Both the position numbers and the translations under genes were made by a program. The notes under the pieces are model-generated. The model was given only the letters and a program-made list of their open reading frames with translations, was not told the DNA's origin and searched no databases. A stretch of 64,000 nucleotides of DNA from Listeria sp. PSOL-1 (GTDB taxonomy: Bacteria; Bacillota; Bacilli; Lactobacillales; Listeriaceae): assembly GCF_902806445.1 (NCBI RefSeq), contig NZ_LR760298.1:1240001-1304000 (forward strand), in the 5' to 3' direction. Below are positions 11,290 through 18,805 of the stretch, one piece after another; the stretch's first letter is position 1; every line of letters begins with the position of its first letter.

Positions 11290-11695
11290 GTGTAGCCCTC
11301 CTCAATTCGTTTATCGAGTTTAGGACTTTCCTGTCGCAGCAAAAGAAGTACTCCACTTCTAATCAACCTTCATGACAAAAGCTGGGTGGTCCCAACAAAT
11401 ATAATCAACATAAAGTTAGAAAAACGTTACGTGCATGTGTCATACTGATTACTTGCAAGGAAATCCTAGTAAGAATTTTAACTACTGGAACAGAAAAAAT
11501 CCTCTACTCTAAGTTCCTACAAATTGGCTTATTTGTCAAGCCCCCGGCAAAAAATAAATCATTAAAAAATCCGATTTTCAAAATAATCATTGCTTTTTTA
11601 ACAACATATTTGCACACTTTCCTTGTATTTATATAAAAAAAACAACTATAATACAAATTTATTAAATTTAGTTGAATTTTATATCACTAGTTTTT
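11290..11695 (-). promoter_or_regulatory. Long non-coding region upstream of rpsA, candidate structured 5' leader
   Basis: No open frame of note lies in these 406 bases. On the minus strand a TTGACA-like -35 box lies at 11534-11539, which would give an mRNA leader of roughly 220 bases. Close to the gene is a small hairpin TGGG-ACCA-CCCA (around 11384-11395). I could not recognise a known riboswitch. The length and position suggest cis-regulation, possibly autoregulation by S1, but that is inference. Confidence 0.35.
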
Positions 11696-12364
11696 TTAAG
11701 CCATTTTTACTTTAGCTAAGGTTAAAATTTCATTAGCTACTTCGTTGATCGACATTGACGTTGTATCGACCTGAATAGCATCTTTAGCTTTTTTAAGTGG
11801 CGAATGCTTTCTTGTATAGTCCAAATGATCCCGTGCTTCAATCTCTTTTTTCAATTGCTCCAAGTCACCAGGAAAACCTTTCGCTTGGTTTTCTTTGAAA
11901 CGACGAACAGCACGCTCCTCTACACTTGCTAGCAAGAAAATTTTAAGCTCGGCATATGGAAGAACAGCCGTGCCAATATCACGTCCATCCATAACAATAC
12001 CACCTAATTCAGCTAATTGTTGTTGTCTTTTTTGCAGCTCCTCACGAATAAGCGGATGGGCAGCGACAATGGAAACATGGTTTGTTACTTCTAAACTACG
12101 AATCAGTTCCGTAACGTTTTTATCATTTATGAATACTTGCTGAATTTTACCCGGCTCAAAGCGAAGGATCATTTTTTTTAGCAAAGCAAAAAGTTGCTTT
12201 TCATCTTGATACTGAATTCCAGCCTCATAAGCAGCGAAAGTCACCGCACGATACATCGCTCCAGTATCAACGTAAATAAAGTGTAAATCCTTTGCAACAA
12301 TTTTCGCAACCGTGCTTTTTCCGGCAGCAGCTGGACCGTCAATCGCAATACAAATCTTTTTCAT
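11696..12364 (-). CDS. cmk: Cytidylate kinase
   Basis: Phosphorylates CMP and dCMP with ATP. The protein has 222 residues, with the P-loop [10 protein letters not shown] at residues 8-17 and the DGRDIGT nucleoside-binding motif near residue 104. It sits between ansA and rpsA, the conserved Bacillales arrangement. ATG at 12364 has an AGAGGAAA ribosome site. Confidence 0.95.
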   Translation of the reverse strand: MKKICIAIDGPAAAGKSTVAKIVAKDLHFIYVDTGAMYRAVTFAAYEAGIQYQDEKQLFALLKKMILRFEPGKIQQVFINDKNVTELIRSLEVTNHVSIVAAHPLIREELQKRQQQLAELGGIVMDGRDIGTAVLPYAELKIFLLASVEERAVRRFKENQAKGFPGDLEQLKKEIEARDHLDYTRKHSPLKKAKDAIQVDTTSMSINEVANEILTLAKVKMA

Positions 12365-12385
12365 GATCTTTTTTCCTCTCTTTAA

Positions 12386-13348
12386 CTAGCTAAAATCGGC
12401 CTGTGTGACTGTCTCTTTGGAAGCTAAAAGAACCGCTAGCTTCATTCTTGCTTTTTTACTATCATAGTCTTTCCCTAAAATGACACCACGATTGTAAAGG
12501 TCATATGTACTTCCTTCATAGTCATATGCGGTATAAATATTCCCTTCTTCCGCACTGGTTGTAATCACAACAGGAATCCTTTTCTCGAGCGCACGAATAA
12601 TAGCAGGCATCATTTTTGGTGCTACCTGCCCGCGTCCAACGCCTTCTAAAACAATACCACGAACACCATTTTCAATCGCATCATCAATAAAAAGCTCATT
12701 TGCTCCTAGATAACATTTAATGATCACTACTTCTGGCAAGTCAAGATTCATATCATAATAATCACGCTCAATCGGTTTCTGATAAATAAAAACTTGATCA
12801 TTATCAATAATTCCTAAATAACCAAATCCAAAAGCACTGAAACCTTGAATGTTTGAGGCGTGCACCTTCTTAACATAACGCGCTGCAAAAATTCTTTCAT
12901 TAAACACAACAACAGTCCCCACGTTGTCTAGACGGGGCTCACAAGCAGCATAAATGGCATGACGAATGTTTACGTAAGCATCTGTACCCATTTCTTCTGG
13001 GCCACGTTGTGAGCCTGTAACGACAATTGGCCTTGAATCAGCAATGACTAAATCTAGGAAATAAGCTGTTTCTTCTAGTGAATCCGTCCCGTGTGTAACA
13101 ACGATGCCATCATAACTTTCATCCATGTGAATCGTTTCTACTAGTCGCTTTAGTGTTTGCAAATCATGGAAAGAAATGTGCATAGAAGGTAGTTGAAAAG
13201 TTGAATAAATATCCACTTGAATTTCTTTTGGTAGCTCACATAAGCTAACAAACTCTTCACCTGATAGTTCGCCAGATGCAAGCTTCCCAGATGCTGTTTT
13301 TTTGCTTGCAATTGTACCACCAGTCGTTATTAGCGCTACTTTTGCCAT
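12386..13348 (-). CDS. ansA: L-asparaginase, type I
   Basis: Hydrolyses asparagine to aspartate and ammonia. It has 320 residues and no signal peptide, so it is cytoplasmic. The catalytic threonine motif TTGGTIAS is at residues 8-15 and the second motif THGTDSLEETAYFL near residue 86. It lies 21 bases upstream of cmk and is probably cotranscribed with it. Confidence 0.92.
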   Translation of the reverse strand: MAKVALITTGGTIASKKTASGKLASGELSGEEFVSLCELPKEIQVDIYSTFQLPSMHISFHDLQTLKRLVETIHMDESYDGIVVTHGTDSLEETAYFLDLVIADSRPIVVTGSQRGPEEMGTDAYVNIRHAIYAACEPRLDNVGTVVVFNERIFAARYVKKVHASNIQGFSAFGFGYLGIIDNDQVFIYQKPIERDYYDMNLDLPEVVIIKCYLGANELFIDDAIENGVRGIVLEGVGRGQVAPKMMPAIIRALEKRIPVVITTSAEEGNIYTAYDYEGSTYDLYNRGVILGKDYDSKKARMKLAVLLASKETVTQADFS

Positions 13349-13368
13349 TTTTCCACCTCAAATTAGCC

Positions 13369-13420
13369 TTTTAAACGAAACAAATCGAGACCCCTTCGCT
13401 CGATTTGTCGCGTTTAAATG
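13369..13420. repeat. Intergenic repeat copy A
   Basis: Inverted repeat TTTAAACG(aa)ACAAATCGAG / CTCGATTTGT(cg)CGTTTAAA with a 9-base loop, between the LysM gene and ansA. The right arm contains the shared core TTCGCTCGATTTGTCG followed by GTTTAAA, seen again at 17145, 42693 and 56967 and, inverted, at 18238 and 33847. It may also end LysM transcription. Confidence 0.75.
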
Positions 13421-13429
13421 AATCTTATT

Positions 13430-14161
13430 TTATTTAGGGATCTTTAATTTTGTCCCTACTGGAACAGAATTCCCGGATAAACCATTGGCTTGCTTAATTT
13501 TTTCAACACCCGCTTTTGCACCGGCGCCCCCATAAGCATTTGTCGCAATACGCCACAATGTTTCTCCTTGTTGAACAGTATGACTACCTGCTGAATTTTG
13601 TGCAGCTTCTTGTTGTTTTTTCTGTTCTGCTGCTGCTTCTTGTTCACGTTGTTTCTTCAAAGCATCCGCTTGTTGTTGCTCTTCTTTTTGGCGCTGTTCT
13701 GCTTGTTCTTGTTGTTCTTTTTGCGCTTGGTCTGCTTTGTTCTTCTCAGCGGCTATTTTCTCTTCTTCTTTAGCTTTCTTCTCTTGGTCTGCTTTTTCAG
13801 CTTTTTCTTTTTTCGCTTTTTCTTCAGCAGCTTTCTCTTGATCTGCTTTTTCTTTTGCTTTATCGTTTTTCTTTACTTCAACACTAGATTTTGGTTCATC
13901 GCTTGCATTGCTGCTTGTTCCAGCATGTTGTACAGCAAGAAAAACAACAATAATGACAATCGGAATGAGCAAAAAGAAAATGATTAATATATTAAGTAAC
14001 GGATAGCGAAAAACGGTTTTCTTTTTACCTCTCCTGCTGTCTGATCGAGATAGCATAGGTGATTCATTATTAAATTCATCCATTTTCTCAGAATCATTTT
14101 GTGTCTTCTGATCGTCTTCGGATGAGTGATAATTGCGTCCATTTCTACTTTTTCGTGCCAT
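13430..14161 (-). CDS. Membrane-anchored LysM-domain protein
   Basis: Single-pass membrane protein of 243 residues: a charged cytoplasmic N-terminus (1-50), one transmembrane helix at about 52-76, a Lys/Glu/Gln-rich likely coiled-coil linker (about 95-190) and a C-terminal LysM peptidoglycan-binding domain (about 194-243, HTVQQGETLWRIA). There is no catalytic domain, so it likely tethers the membrane to the wall or scaffolds other proteins. The linker explains the long opposite-strand frames here, which are shadows. It ends 81 bases before ansA. Confidence 0.85.
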   Translation of the reverse strand: MARKSRNGRNYHSSEDDQKTQNDSEKMDEFNNESPMLSRSDSRRGKKKTVFRYPLLNILIIFFLLIPIVIIVVFLAVQHAGTSSNASDEPKSSVEVKKNDKAKEKADQEKAAEEKAKKEKAEKADQEKKAKEEEKIAAEKNKADQAQKEQQEQAEQRQKEEQQQADALKKQREQEAAAEQKKQQEAAQNSAGSHTVQQGETLWRIATNAYGGAGAKAGVEKIKQANGLSGNSVPVGTKLKIPK

Positions 14162-14292
14162 TCAGTGTTATCCTCCTTCAATAACGCTACTACTTTGTTT
14201 TTTTTATTTTCTTATTGTCAAAATCATGAAGTGAAGTAGCTTTAGACTAATTATACCCATAAATACACGATTCAACAACAATTAGCGTAAAT

Positions 14293-15711
14293 TTATTCAT
14301 CTTTTATTTCAGATAGTAAAAGATAGCTTAAATAACTTTGCCACGAATAAAGTGGTAAATCTATGTTTTCGTTTTGGATATAAAATGATTCTAATGAAGC
14401 CCCATCAATGTCGCAGCAAGGCATCGTTTCAGTTATATTTTTTTCATTAAAGTAGTTCAAAATGTAAGAACGCCTACATGTCATTGTTTTTATGTACCCC
14501 ACCATTACTTGCAAATTTTCTTCTTTTGAAGCTAAGCGTTCGCTTAATTTATTTTGCATTTCTTGTTCAGTCAAACCACTATTTAGAAAATAGTTCAAAA
14601 AACGCTGCTCGCTTATCGGTAAAGTTTCTTTTAACGCGCTTGATAAATGCAGCGCTTCTAAACTTGGCAGATCACGATGAAATAGTTGACGTTGAATCTG
14701 TTCATCCCCTGCTGCATAAAACAAAATAGCTAAACTTGGAAGCCCATCACGACCAGCTCGCCCAATCTCTTGCATATAAGACTCCAGATCAGCTGGTAAA
14801 TGAAAATGGAATACATAGCGAATATCCGCTTTATCAATTCCCATTCCAAATGCACTTGTTGCACAAATAATCTGGATTTGCCCACTGATAAATTGCTGCT
14901 GGATTGTAATCCGATCTACTGTATCCATCTCGGCATGGTAGTGTGCAGCTGTAAATATTGTTTGCTTTCGTATTAATTGAGCAAAATCTTCAGCCAGTTT
15001 TTTGCTTGTGAAATAAATAATACCTGGTGGTGCTATTTTTTGAATCAGCGCTAGCATTTGCTCGCTTTTCTCTTGCTTACTCGCTGTACATTCCACATGC
15101 AATGTAATGTTCGGACGGTTAACAGAATAAATGATTTCTTTAAATTGTGATAATGTAAGTTGTTTTAAAATATCTGCGCGAACGGCTTGCGTAGCTGTTG
15201 CGGTTAAGACCATAGTTACCGGGTTATCTGCCTCTACTCTAAACTGACCTAAATAAAGATAATCTGGTCTAAAGTCATGTCCCCACTTTGAAATACAATG
15301 AGCTTCATCAATGACAAAAAGTGCTATTTTTTGTGTTAGTAGTTGCTTTTTAACATCCGGAATGGCCAACATTTCAGGCGACATAAAAAGAAATTTATAT
15401 TCAGTAAGCGATTTTAAAATAGTGTTTCTTTCTCCTGGTTTCAAAAAGCTGTTTAGAGCTACTACGCGTTTTTCCCCAGAAGCTTTCATTCGCTCTACTT
15501 GATCTTGCATCAAGCTAAGCAGCGGGGAGATAATTAAAACCAGACCTTCAAGCAAATGTCCAGAAAGCTGATAGCAAAGGGTTTTTCCCGTACCTGTTGG
15601 CAGCATGACGAATGTATTCTCTCCGCTTAAAGTTGCTTCAATTACTTCTTTTTGGCCTGGCCTAAATGTCTCAAAACCTAGATACTCATTAAGTGCTTGC
15701 TCTAGCTTCAT
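14293..15711 (-). CDS. recQ: Short RecQ-family ATP-dependent DNA helicase
   Basis: 3'-5' DNA helicase of 472 residues. It has the Walker A motif PTGTGKT, DEAHCISKWGHDFRPDY (motif II and aromatic loop), TATATQ and QEIGRAGRDG (motif VI). It lacks an HRDC domain and is shorter than the long Firmicute RecQ, so it corresponds to the RecS/YpbC type. The C-terminal zinc site looks incomplete: CRR then PCCDID, where E. coli RecQ has four cysteines. It overlaps the upstream gene by 23 bases, indicating coupling. Confidence 0.9.
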   Translation of the reverse strand: MKLEQALNEYLGFETFRPGQKEVIEATLSGENTFVMLPTGTGKTLCYQLSGHLLEGLVLIISPLLSLMQDQVERMKASGEKRVVALNSFLKPGERNTILKSLTEYKFLFMSPEMLAIPDVKKQLLTQKIALFVIDEAHCISKWGHDFRPDYLYLGQFRVEADNPVTMVLTATATQAVRADILKQLTLSQFKEIIYSVNRPNITLHVECTASKQEKSEQMLALIQKIAPPGIIYFTSKKLAEDFAQLIRKQTIFTAAHYHAEMDTVDRITIQQQFISGQIQIICATSAFGMGIDKADIRYVFHFHLPADLESYMQEIGRAGRDGLPSLAILFYAAGDEQIQRQLFHRDLPSLEALHLSSALKETLPISEQRFLNYFLNSGLTEQEMQNKLSERLASKEENLQVMVGYIKTMTCRRSYILNYFNEKNITETMPCCDIDGASLESFYIQNENIDLPLYSWQSYLSYLLLSEIKDE

Positions 15712-16693
15712 TTAAACTCCTTTCCAAAACCACTGCTAAGCGAATATCAAAATAACTCCATTCAGGAAATAGCTGTTTAATTTCTTTTAGTGAAGTATAC
15801 TCTGTTTCTTGTAACGCTTTTTGGATCTCTTGATTTATCGTTAATGGAAACTCAGTAGGTAGCGTCGCAGCAATTTCAACAATATGATCTTGAATGGTGC
15901 TCAATTTCAGGTTCCGGATGCTAGCCAATTGCTTAGAGCTCATCCCTTGCTTCATTTTCTCATAAGTAAAATAGCTAGAATTGGTTAAATTGGAAAAAAC
16001 TGGAGCAATCAGCGTTTGTAAAATAGGAAAGGCTGCCGGTGCTAGAATAAGCTGCTCCAAGCCATATCGCCACTCGAAGTAACTTTCATAAAGTGGTAAA
16101 GCTAATTTTTCAGCAATTTGTGCAGCAGTTTCACCAATCCAATCTCCACCGCTTAACCGATAAATATATAATTCTGGATAGGGTTGGTTAGCGCTAAAAC
16201 GGTATAACTCTTCATGAAGATTTGTTCTTATCTGTTCGTTTTTTCCGTACCTATTCAACCACTGCTTAATAAAGATCTGCACTTCTTTATCACGAATAAT
16301 TGGCAAATAATGGGCTTTATCGTACTTTTTATTACTTAGTACTTGTACAAGTAACATCAACCGCTTAAAAAACTGTTGTGGTCGGTTACAAGCGCGGAAT
16401 CCGTTCCAATCTTTGCGCAAAAAATCAGGAGTGCTGAAATCGATTGCTAAGATGAATCCATTTTCACTTTGAAGGATCGCGCCGCTTCTTAATAATTTTT
16501 CGCAACGCTCTTGTAACAATTCTTTAGATAGATTAGGCAGCAATCCAAAATAGGCTTCTGCTTTAAACAAATGAATATCCTGAATGGTTTGCCCTATCCT
16601 TCTACCAGTCATCACTGCATGTAAAAATGGCAACTTTCTTGGTCGCACAAGCTTCTTTAATAGAAAAAGAAGATATTGGTCAAGTGAGTCCAT
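15689..16693 (-). CDS. Helix-turn-helix protein of the YpbB/RecQ-partner type
   Basis: Predicted cytoplasmic protein of 334 residues directly upstream of and overlapping the short recQ. The C-terminus (about residues 250-330) has a helix-turn-helix-like pattern (SSKQLASIRNLKLSTIQDHIVEIA is broken into helices here) found in RecQ-associated proteins. ATG at 16693 has GAGGTGAT upstream; the longer frame does not. Its role with the helicase is inferred from gene pairing; no catalytic motif was seen. Confidence 0.75.
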   Translation of the reverse strand: MDSLDQYLLFLLKKLVRPRKLPFLHAVMTGRRIGQTIQDIHLFKAEAYFGLLPNLSKELLQERCEKLLRSGAILQSENGFILAIDFSTPDFLRKDWNGFRACNRPQQFFKRLMLLVQVLSNKKYDKAHYLPIIRDKEVQIFIKQWLNRYGKNEQIRTNLHEELYRFSANQPYPELYIYRLSGGDWIGETAAQIAEKLALPLYESYFEWRYGLEQLILAPAAFPILQTLIAPVFSNLTNSSYFTYEKMKQGMSSKQLASIRNLKLSTIQDHIVEIAATLPTEFPLTINQEIQKALQETEYTSLKEIKQLFPEWSYFDIRLAVVLERSLNEARAST

Positions 16694-16723
16694 AGGTATC
16701 ACCTCATCTCTATCATAACATGA

Positions 16724-16747
16724 AACGTGTGTTCGCACACGTTTTTT
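16724..16747 (+). other. Perfect UUCG hairpin with T run between divergent genes
   Basis: AACGTGTG-TTCG-CACACGTT, an 8-bp perfect stem with a UUCG tetraloop followed by TTTT. It has the form of a plus-strand intrinsic terminator but lies between divergently transcribed genes, directly upstream of the ferredoxin -10. It could instead be a palindromic operator. Confidence 0.6.
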
Positions 16748-16757
16748 AACGAAAATA

Positions 16758-16766
16758 TGGTATAAT
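16758..16766 (+). promoter_or_regulatory. Extended -10 promoter for ferredoxin gene
   Basis: TGG-TATAAT, an extended -10 element about 45 bases upstream of the ferredoxin ATG. No good -35 is visible because the hairpin at 16724-16747 occupies that position. Confidence 0.5.
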
Positions 16767-16811
16767 TATTTTAAATGAATTTTGAACTTTTAAACAGGAA
16801 GGTTGGTTTTT

Positions 16812-17045
16812 ATGCCTAAATATACAATAGTCGATCAAGATACTTGTATTGCTTGTGGAGCCTGTGCAATTTATGCACCAAAGGTCTTTGACTATAATGT
16901 CTACGGATTAGCTTTTAATCAATTAGATAGTAATTCCGGCACACAGCCTATTCCCGCTGATGACATTGAAAACGTTATTCTCGCTGAACAAGCTTGTCCA
17001 TCTTTATCGATAAAAATAGCGAGTTACCCTTTTGATAAACGATAA
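16812..17045 (+). CDS. fer: [4Fe-4S] ferredoxin
   Basis: Small electron carrier of 77 residues. The cluster ligands are in CIACGAC near residue 11 with a distal CP in EQACPS, the single-cluster pattern of Bacillus Fer. The ATG at 16812 follows GGAAGG; an in-frame TTG nine bases earlier is unlikely to be the start. It is divergent from the YpbB/RecQ pair. Confidence 0.92.
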   Translation: MPKYTIVDQDTCIACGACAIYAPKVFDYNVYGLAFNQLDSNSGTQPIPADDIENVILAEQACPSLSIKIASYPFDKR

Positions 17046-17100
17046 AAAAGCTATTTTTGATTTGCATCATAGCCTTGAAAACAAAATAAATCAACGACAA

Positions 17101-17170
17101 GCGTTTGCATTGAGGAAGTTTGCCAGACTTCTTCAATACAAACGCTTTCGCTCGATTTGTTGTGTTCAAA
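17101..17170. repeat. Intergenic repeat copy B with hairpin
   Basis: A hairpin (GCGTTTG..ATTGA..GAAG pairing with CTTC..TCAAT..CAAACGC, loop holding TTTGCCAGA) is followed by the core TTTCGCTCGATTTGTTG and GTTCAAA. It sits between the convergent ferredoxin and ribU genes and likely ends transcription from both sides. Further conserved CCTAC and poly-T follow, as in copies at 42693 and 56967. Confidence 0.75.
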
Positions 17171-17247
17171 AGATAACGCCTACACTACGTATTTTTTTAA
17201 AACGCATCATGCCCAGACACTCTCTTTTTGCTCTCAGGATAAAAGAA

Positions 17248-17856
17248 TCAAGCTGTTTCATGATGTTTTTTTTGGTATTTTTTCCGTTCTTTAGGTGTTT
17301 GATTTTTAAAAATCCAGGTTTTTAAAGGCGCATATAAAAGGAAAAATACAATGCTGACAATGACTCCTTTAAGTAAATTAAATGGGACGATTCCTGCTAC
17401 CACAATCGCTGTAACATCCGTATTCGCTGGTAATCCACCTAGCTTAATATAAAACGGCAATAAAACAAAATAATTAAATATCGACATAGCTACTGTCATC
17501 AAAAGTGTCCCACTGATTGTCGAAACAATTATTCCTTTTGTAGAGCGGGACCATTGAAGCAAATAATAGATTGGCAAAACAAAGCAAAGCCCTGATAAAA
17601 AATTCGCCATTTCTCCAACTGGCACGCCTACTGGGCTACCAGACATTAAGAACTCCAATACATTTTTGATGAGTTCCATTAAAATAATCGCTAATGGACC
17701 AAATAATAATCCTCCAATTAAAACAGGAATATCACCAAAATCAAGTTTTAAAAACGACGCAACTCCTGGTAGTGGAAATTGAAATAGCATAACGACAAAC
17801 GCAATCGTTCCAAATACAGCAATCCCAACAAATGTTTTTAACGAATAATTTTTCAT
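17248..17856 (-). CDS. ribU: Riboflavin ECF transporter S component
   Basis: Membrane substrate-binding subunit of an energy-coupling-factor transporter, 202 residues with about six transmembrane helices and a basic C-terminal tail. The region [17 protein letters not shown] resembles riboflavin-specific RibU proteins. An FMN riboswitch directly upstream supports riboflavin as substrate. ATG at 17856 follows AAAGGAG. The shared EcfA/EcfT energising module is not in the window. Confidence 0.93.
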   Translation of the reverse strand: MKNYSLKTFVGIAVFGTIAFVVMLFQFPLPGVASFLKLDFGDIPVLIGGLLFGPLAIILMELIKNVLEFLMSGSPVGVPVGEMANFLSGLCFVLPIYYLLQWSRSTKGIIVSTISGTLLMTVAMSIFNYFVLLPFYIKLGGLPANTDVTAIVVAGIVPFNLLKGVIVSIVFFLLYAPLKTWIFKNQTPKERKKYQKKHHETA

Positions 17857-17911
17857 TTTCCATTCTCCTTTGATGTTCACCTATAGAGAAGCGCTGCCTT
17901 AACTTAGCCCA

Positions 17912-17947
17912 CAAAAAATCCCCAACCAAAAAGTTAGGGAGGATTTA
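17912..17947 (-). terminator. Riboswitch-controlled terminator for ribU
   Basis: On the minus strand AAATCCTCCCTAAC pairs with GGTTGGGGATTT and runs into TTTTTT, between the FMN aptamer and the ribU ribosome site. This is the expected expression platform for transcription termination when FMN is bound. Confidence 0.85.
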
Positions 17948-18017
17948 TAATTTAGTGCGCACAAGAATAAACGCACCAAACGTCCATTTGAAGACAAGCC
18001 AAAACAAGACTGTCAAC

Positions 18018-18130
18018 ATCCTCTCCCATCCAGACTATACTGTCGGTCCTGGAATTACACCAGAGTCACCTGTAAAAACAGATCGTGGACTATTACCACC
18101 GGTCGGGAATTACACCCTGCCCCGAAGATG
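18018..18130 (-). ncRNA. FMN riboswitch (RFN element)
   Basis: The minus strand carries the diagnostic blocks GTGTAATTCCCGACCGG, GGTGTAATTCCAGGACC, GACAGTATAGTCTGGATG and GGAGAGGATG in RFN order. It lies about 160 bases upstream of ribU with a terminator between. High FMN should reduce riboflavin uptake. Confidence 0.97.
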
Positions 18131-18230
18131 AACGAATATTATTTTTTAATGCCAATTCATTTTACCATAAAATTTTATTTTAGCAAAACTTTATGTTCAA
18201 TTTTTCACTAAAATATGTTTACCAAAAGAT

Positions 18231-18259
18231 TGGGATACAAATCAAGCGAAAGTATCCCA
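18231..18259. repeat. Intergenic repeat copy C inside a hairpin
   Basis: TGGGATAC / GTATCCCA stem encloses the repeat core in inverse orientation (minus strand TTTCGCTTGATTTGT). It lies just after the thioesterase stop codon and likely acts as its terminator. Confidence 0.65.
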
Positions 18260-18273
18260 GACCGTTTTTTCGT

Positions 18274-18801
18274 TTATGCCCTTTGCCAAGGGATATCCGT
18301 AGATAATGATTCAGCTAAAATCCGACTACCTTTCAAGCGCTCCATTCTAGCACGAGCACGGTTCTCGGCTCCTGCATAAATCATTTTTTCTTCGGATGTT
18401 TCTGGTATCACTTCAGGAACCTCGACTGTTTTTCCTGTGTCATCAATAGCCACAAAAGTCAAAAAAGATGTTGCTGCTAGATAGCGTTCACCTGTCTTCA
18501 AATTTTCTGAAATCACTTTTACAAAAATCTCCATTGAAGAACGCCCAACTGAAGCGACATAAGATTCAAGACAAACCGAGTGATCATTTTTAATTGGCTT
18601 TAAAAAATCAACTGAATCGGTTGAAGCCGTAACAATTCCTACTCTACAATGCCTAGAAGCACTGATGGAAGCTGTATCGTCAATATATGTCATCAATTTC
18701 CCGCCAAACAACGTATTATGATTATTTGTATCTTGCGGAAAAACCCGACTCGTTTTAATAACTAATGACTCTTTACAAAATTTTTGTACTCGATTAGACA
18801 T
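18274..18801 (-). CDS. Acyl-CoA thioesterase (hotdog fold)
   Basis: Hydrolyses acyl-CoA to free acid and CoA. It has 175 residues in a single hotdog domain with the active-site segment NTLFGGKLMTYIDD near residue 28 and the family region FLKPIKNDHSVCLE. It resembles the hexameric YkhA/acyl-CoA hydrolase group; chain-length preference is not predictable here. ATG at 18801 follows AAAGGAG. It begins 4 bases after the resE stop, so it is likely cotranscribed with resDE. Confidence 0.85.
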   Translation of the reverse strand: MSNRVQKFCKESLVIKTSRVFPQDTNNHNTLFGGKLMTYIDDTASISASRHCRVGIVTASTDSVDFLKPIKNDHSVCLESYVASVGRSSMEIFVKVISENLKTGERYLAATSFLTFVAIDDTGKTVEVPEVIPETSEEKMIYAGAENRARARMERLKGSRILAESLSTDIPWQRA

Positions 18802-18805
18802 GTCC

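Noticed and set aside
11380-11400. T-box-like GGGTGGTCCC near rpsA
   Set aside because: Lacks the TGGNACCGCG core, is on the wrong strand for rpsA, and has no specifier stem.
13598-13987. Long Leu/Phe-rich frame opposite the LysM gene
   Set aside because: It is the complement of the Lys/Glu/Gln-rich linker; no ribosome site.
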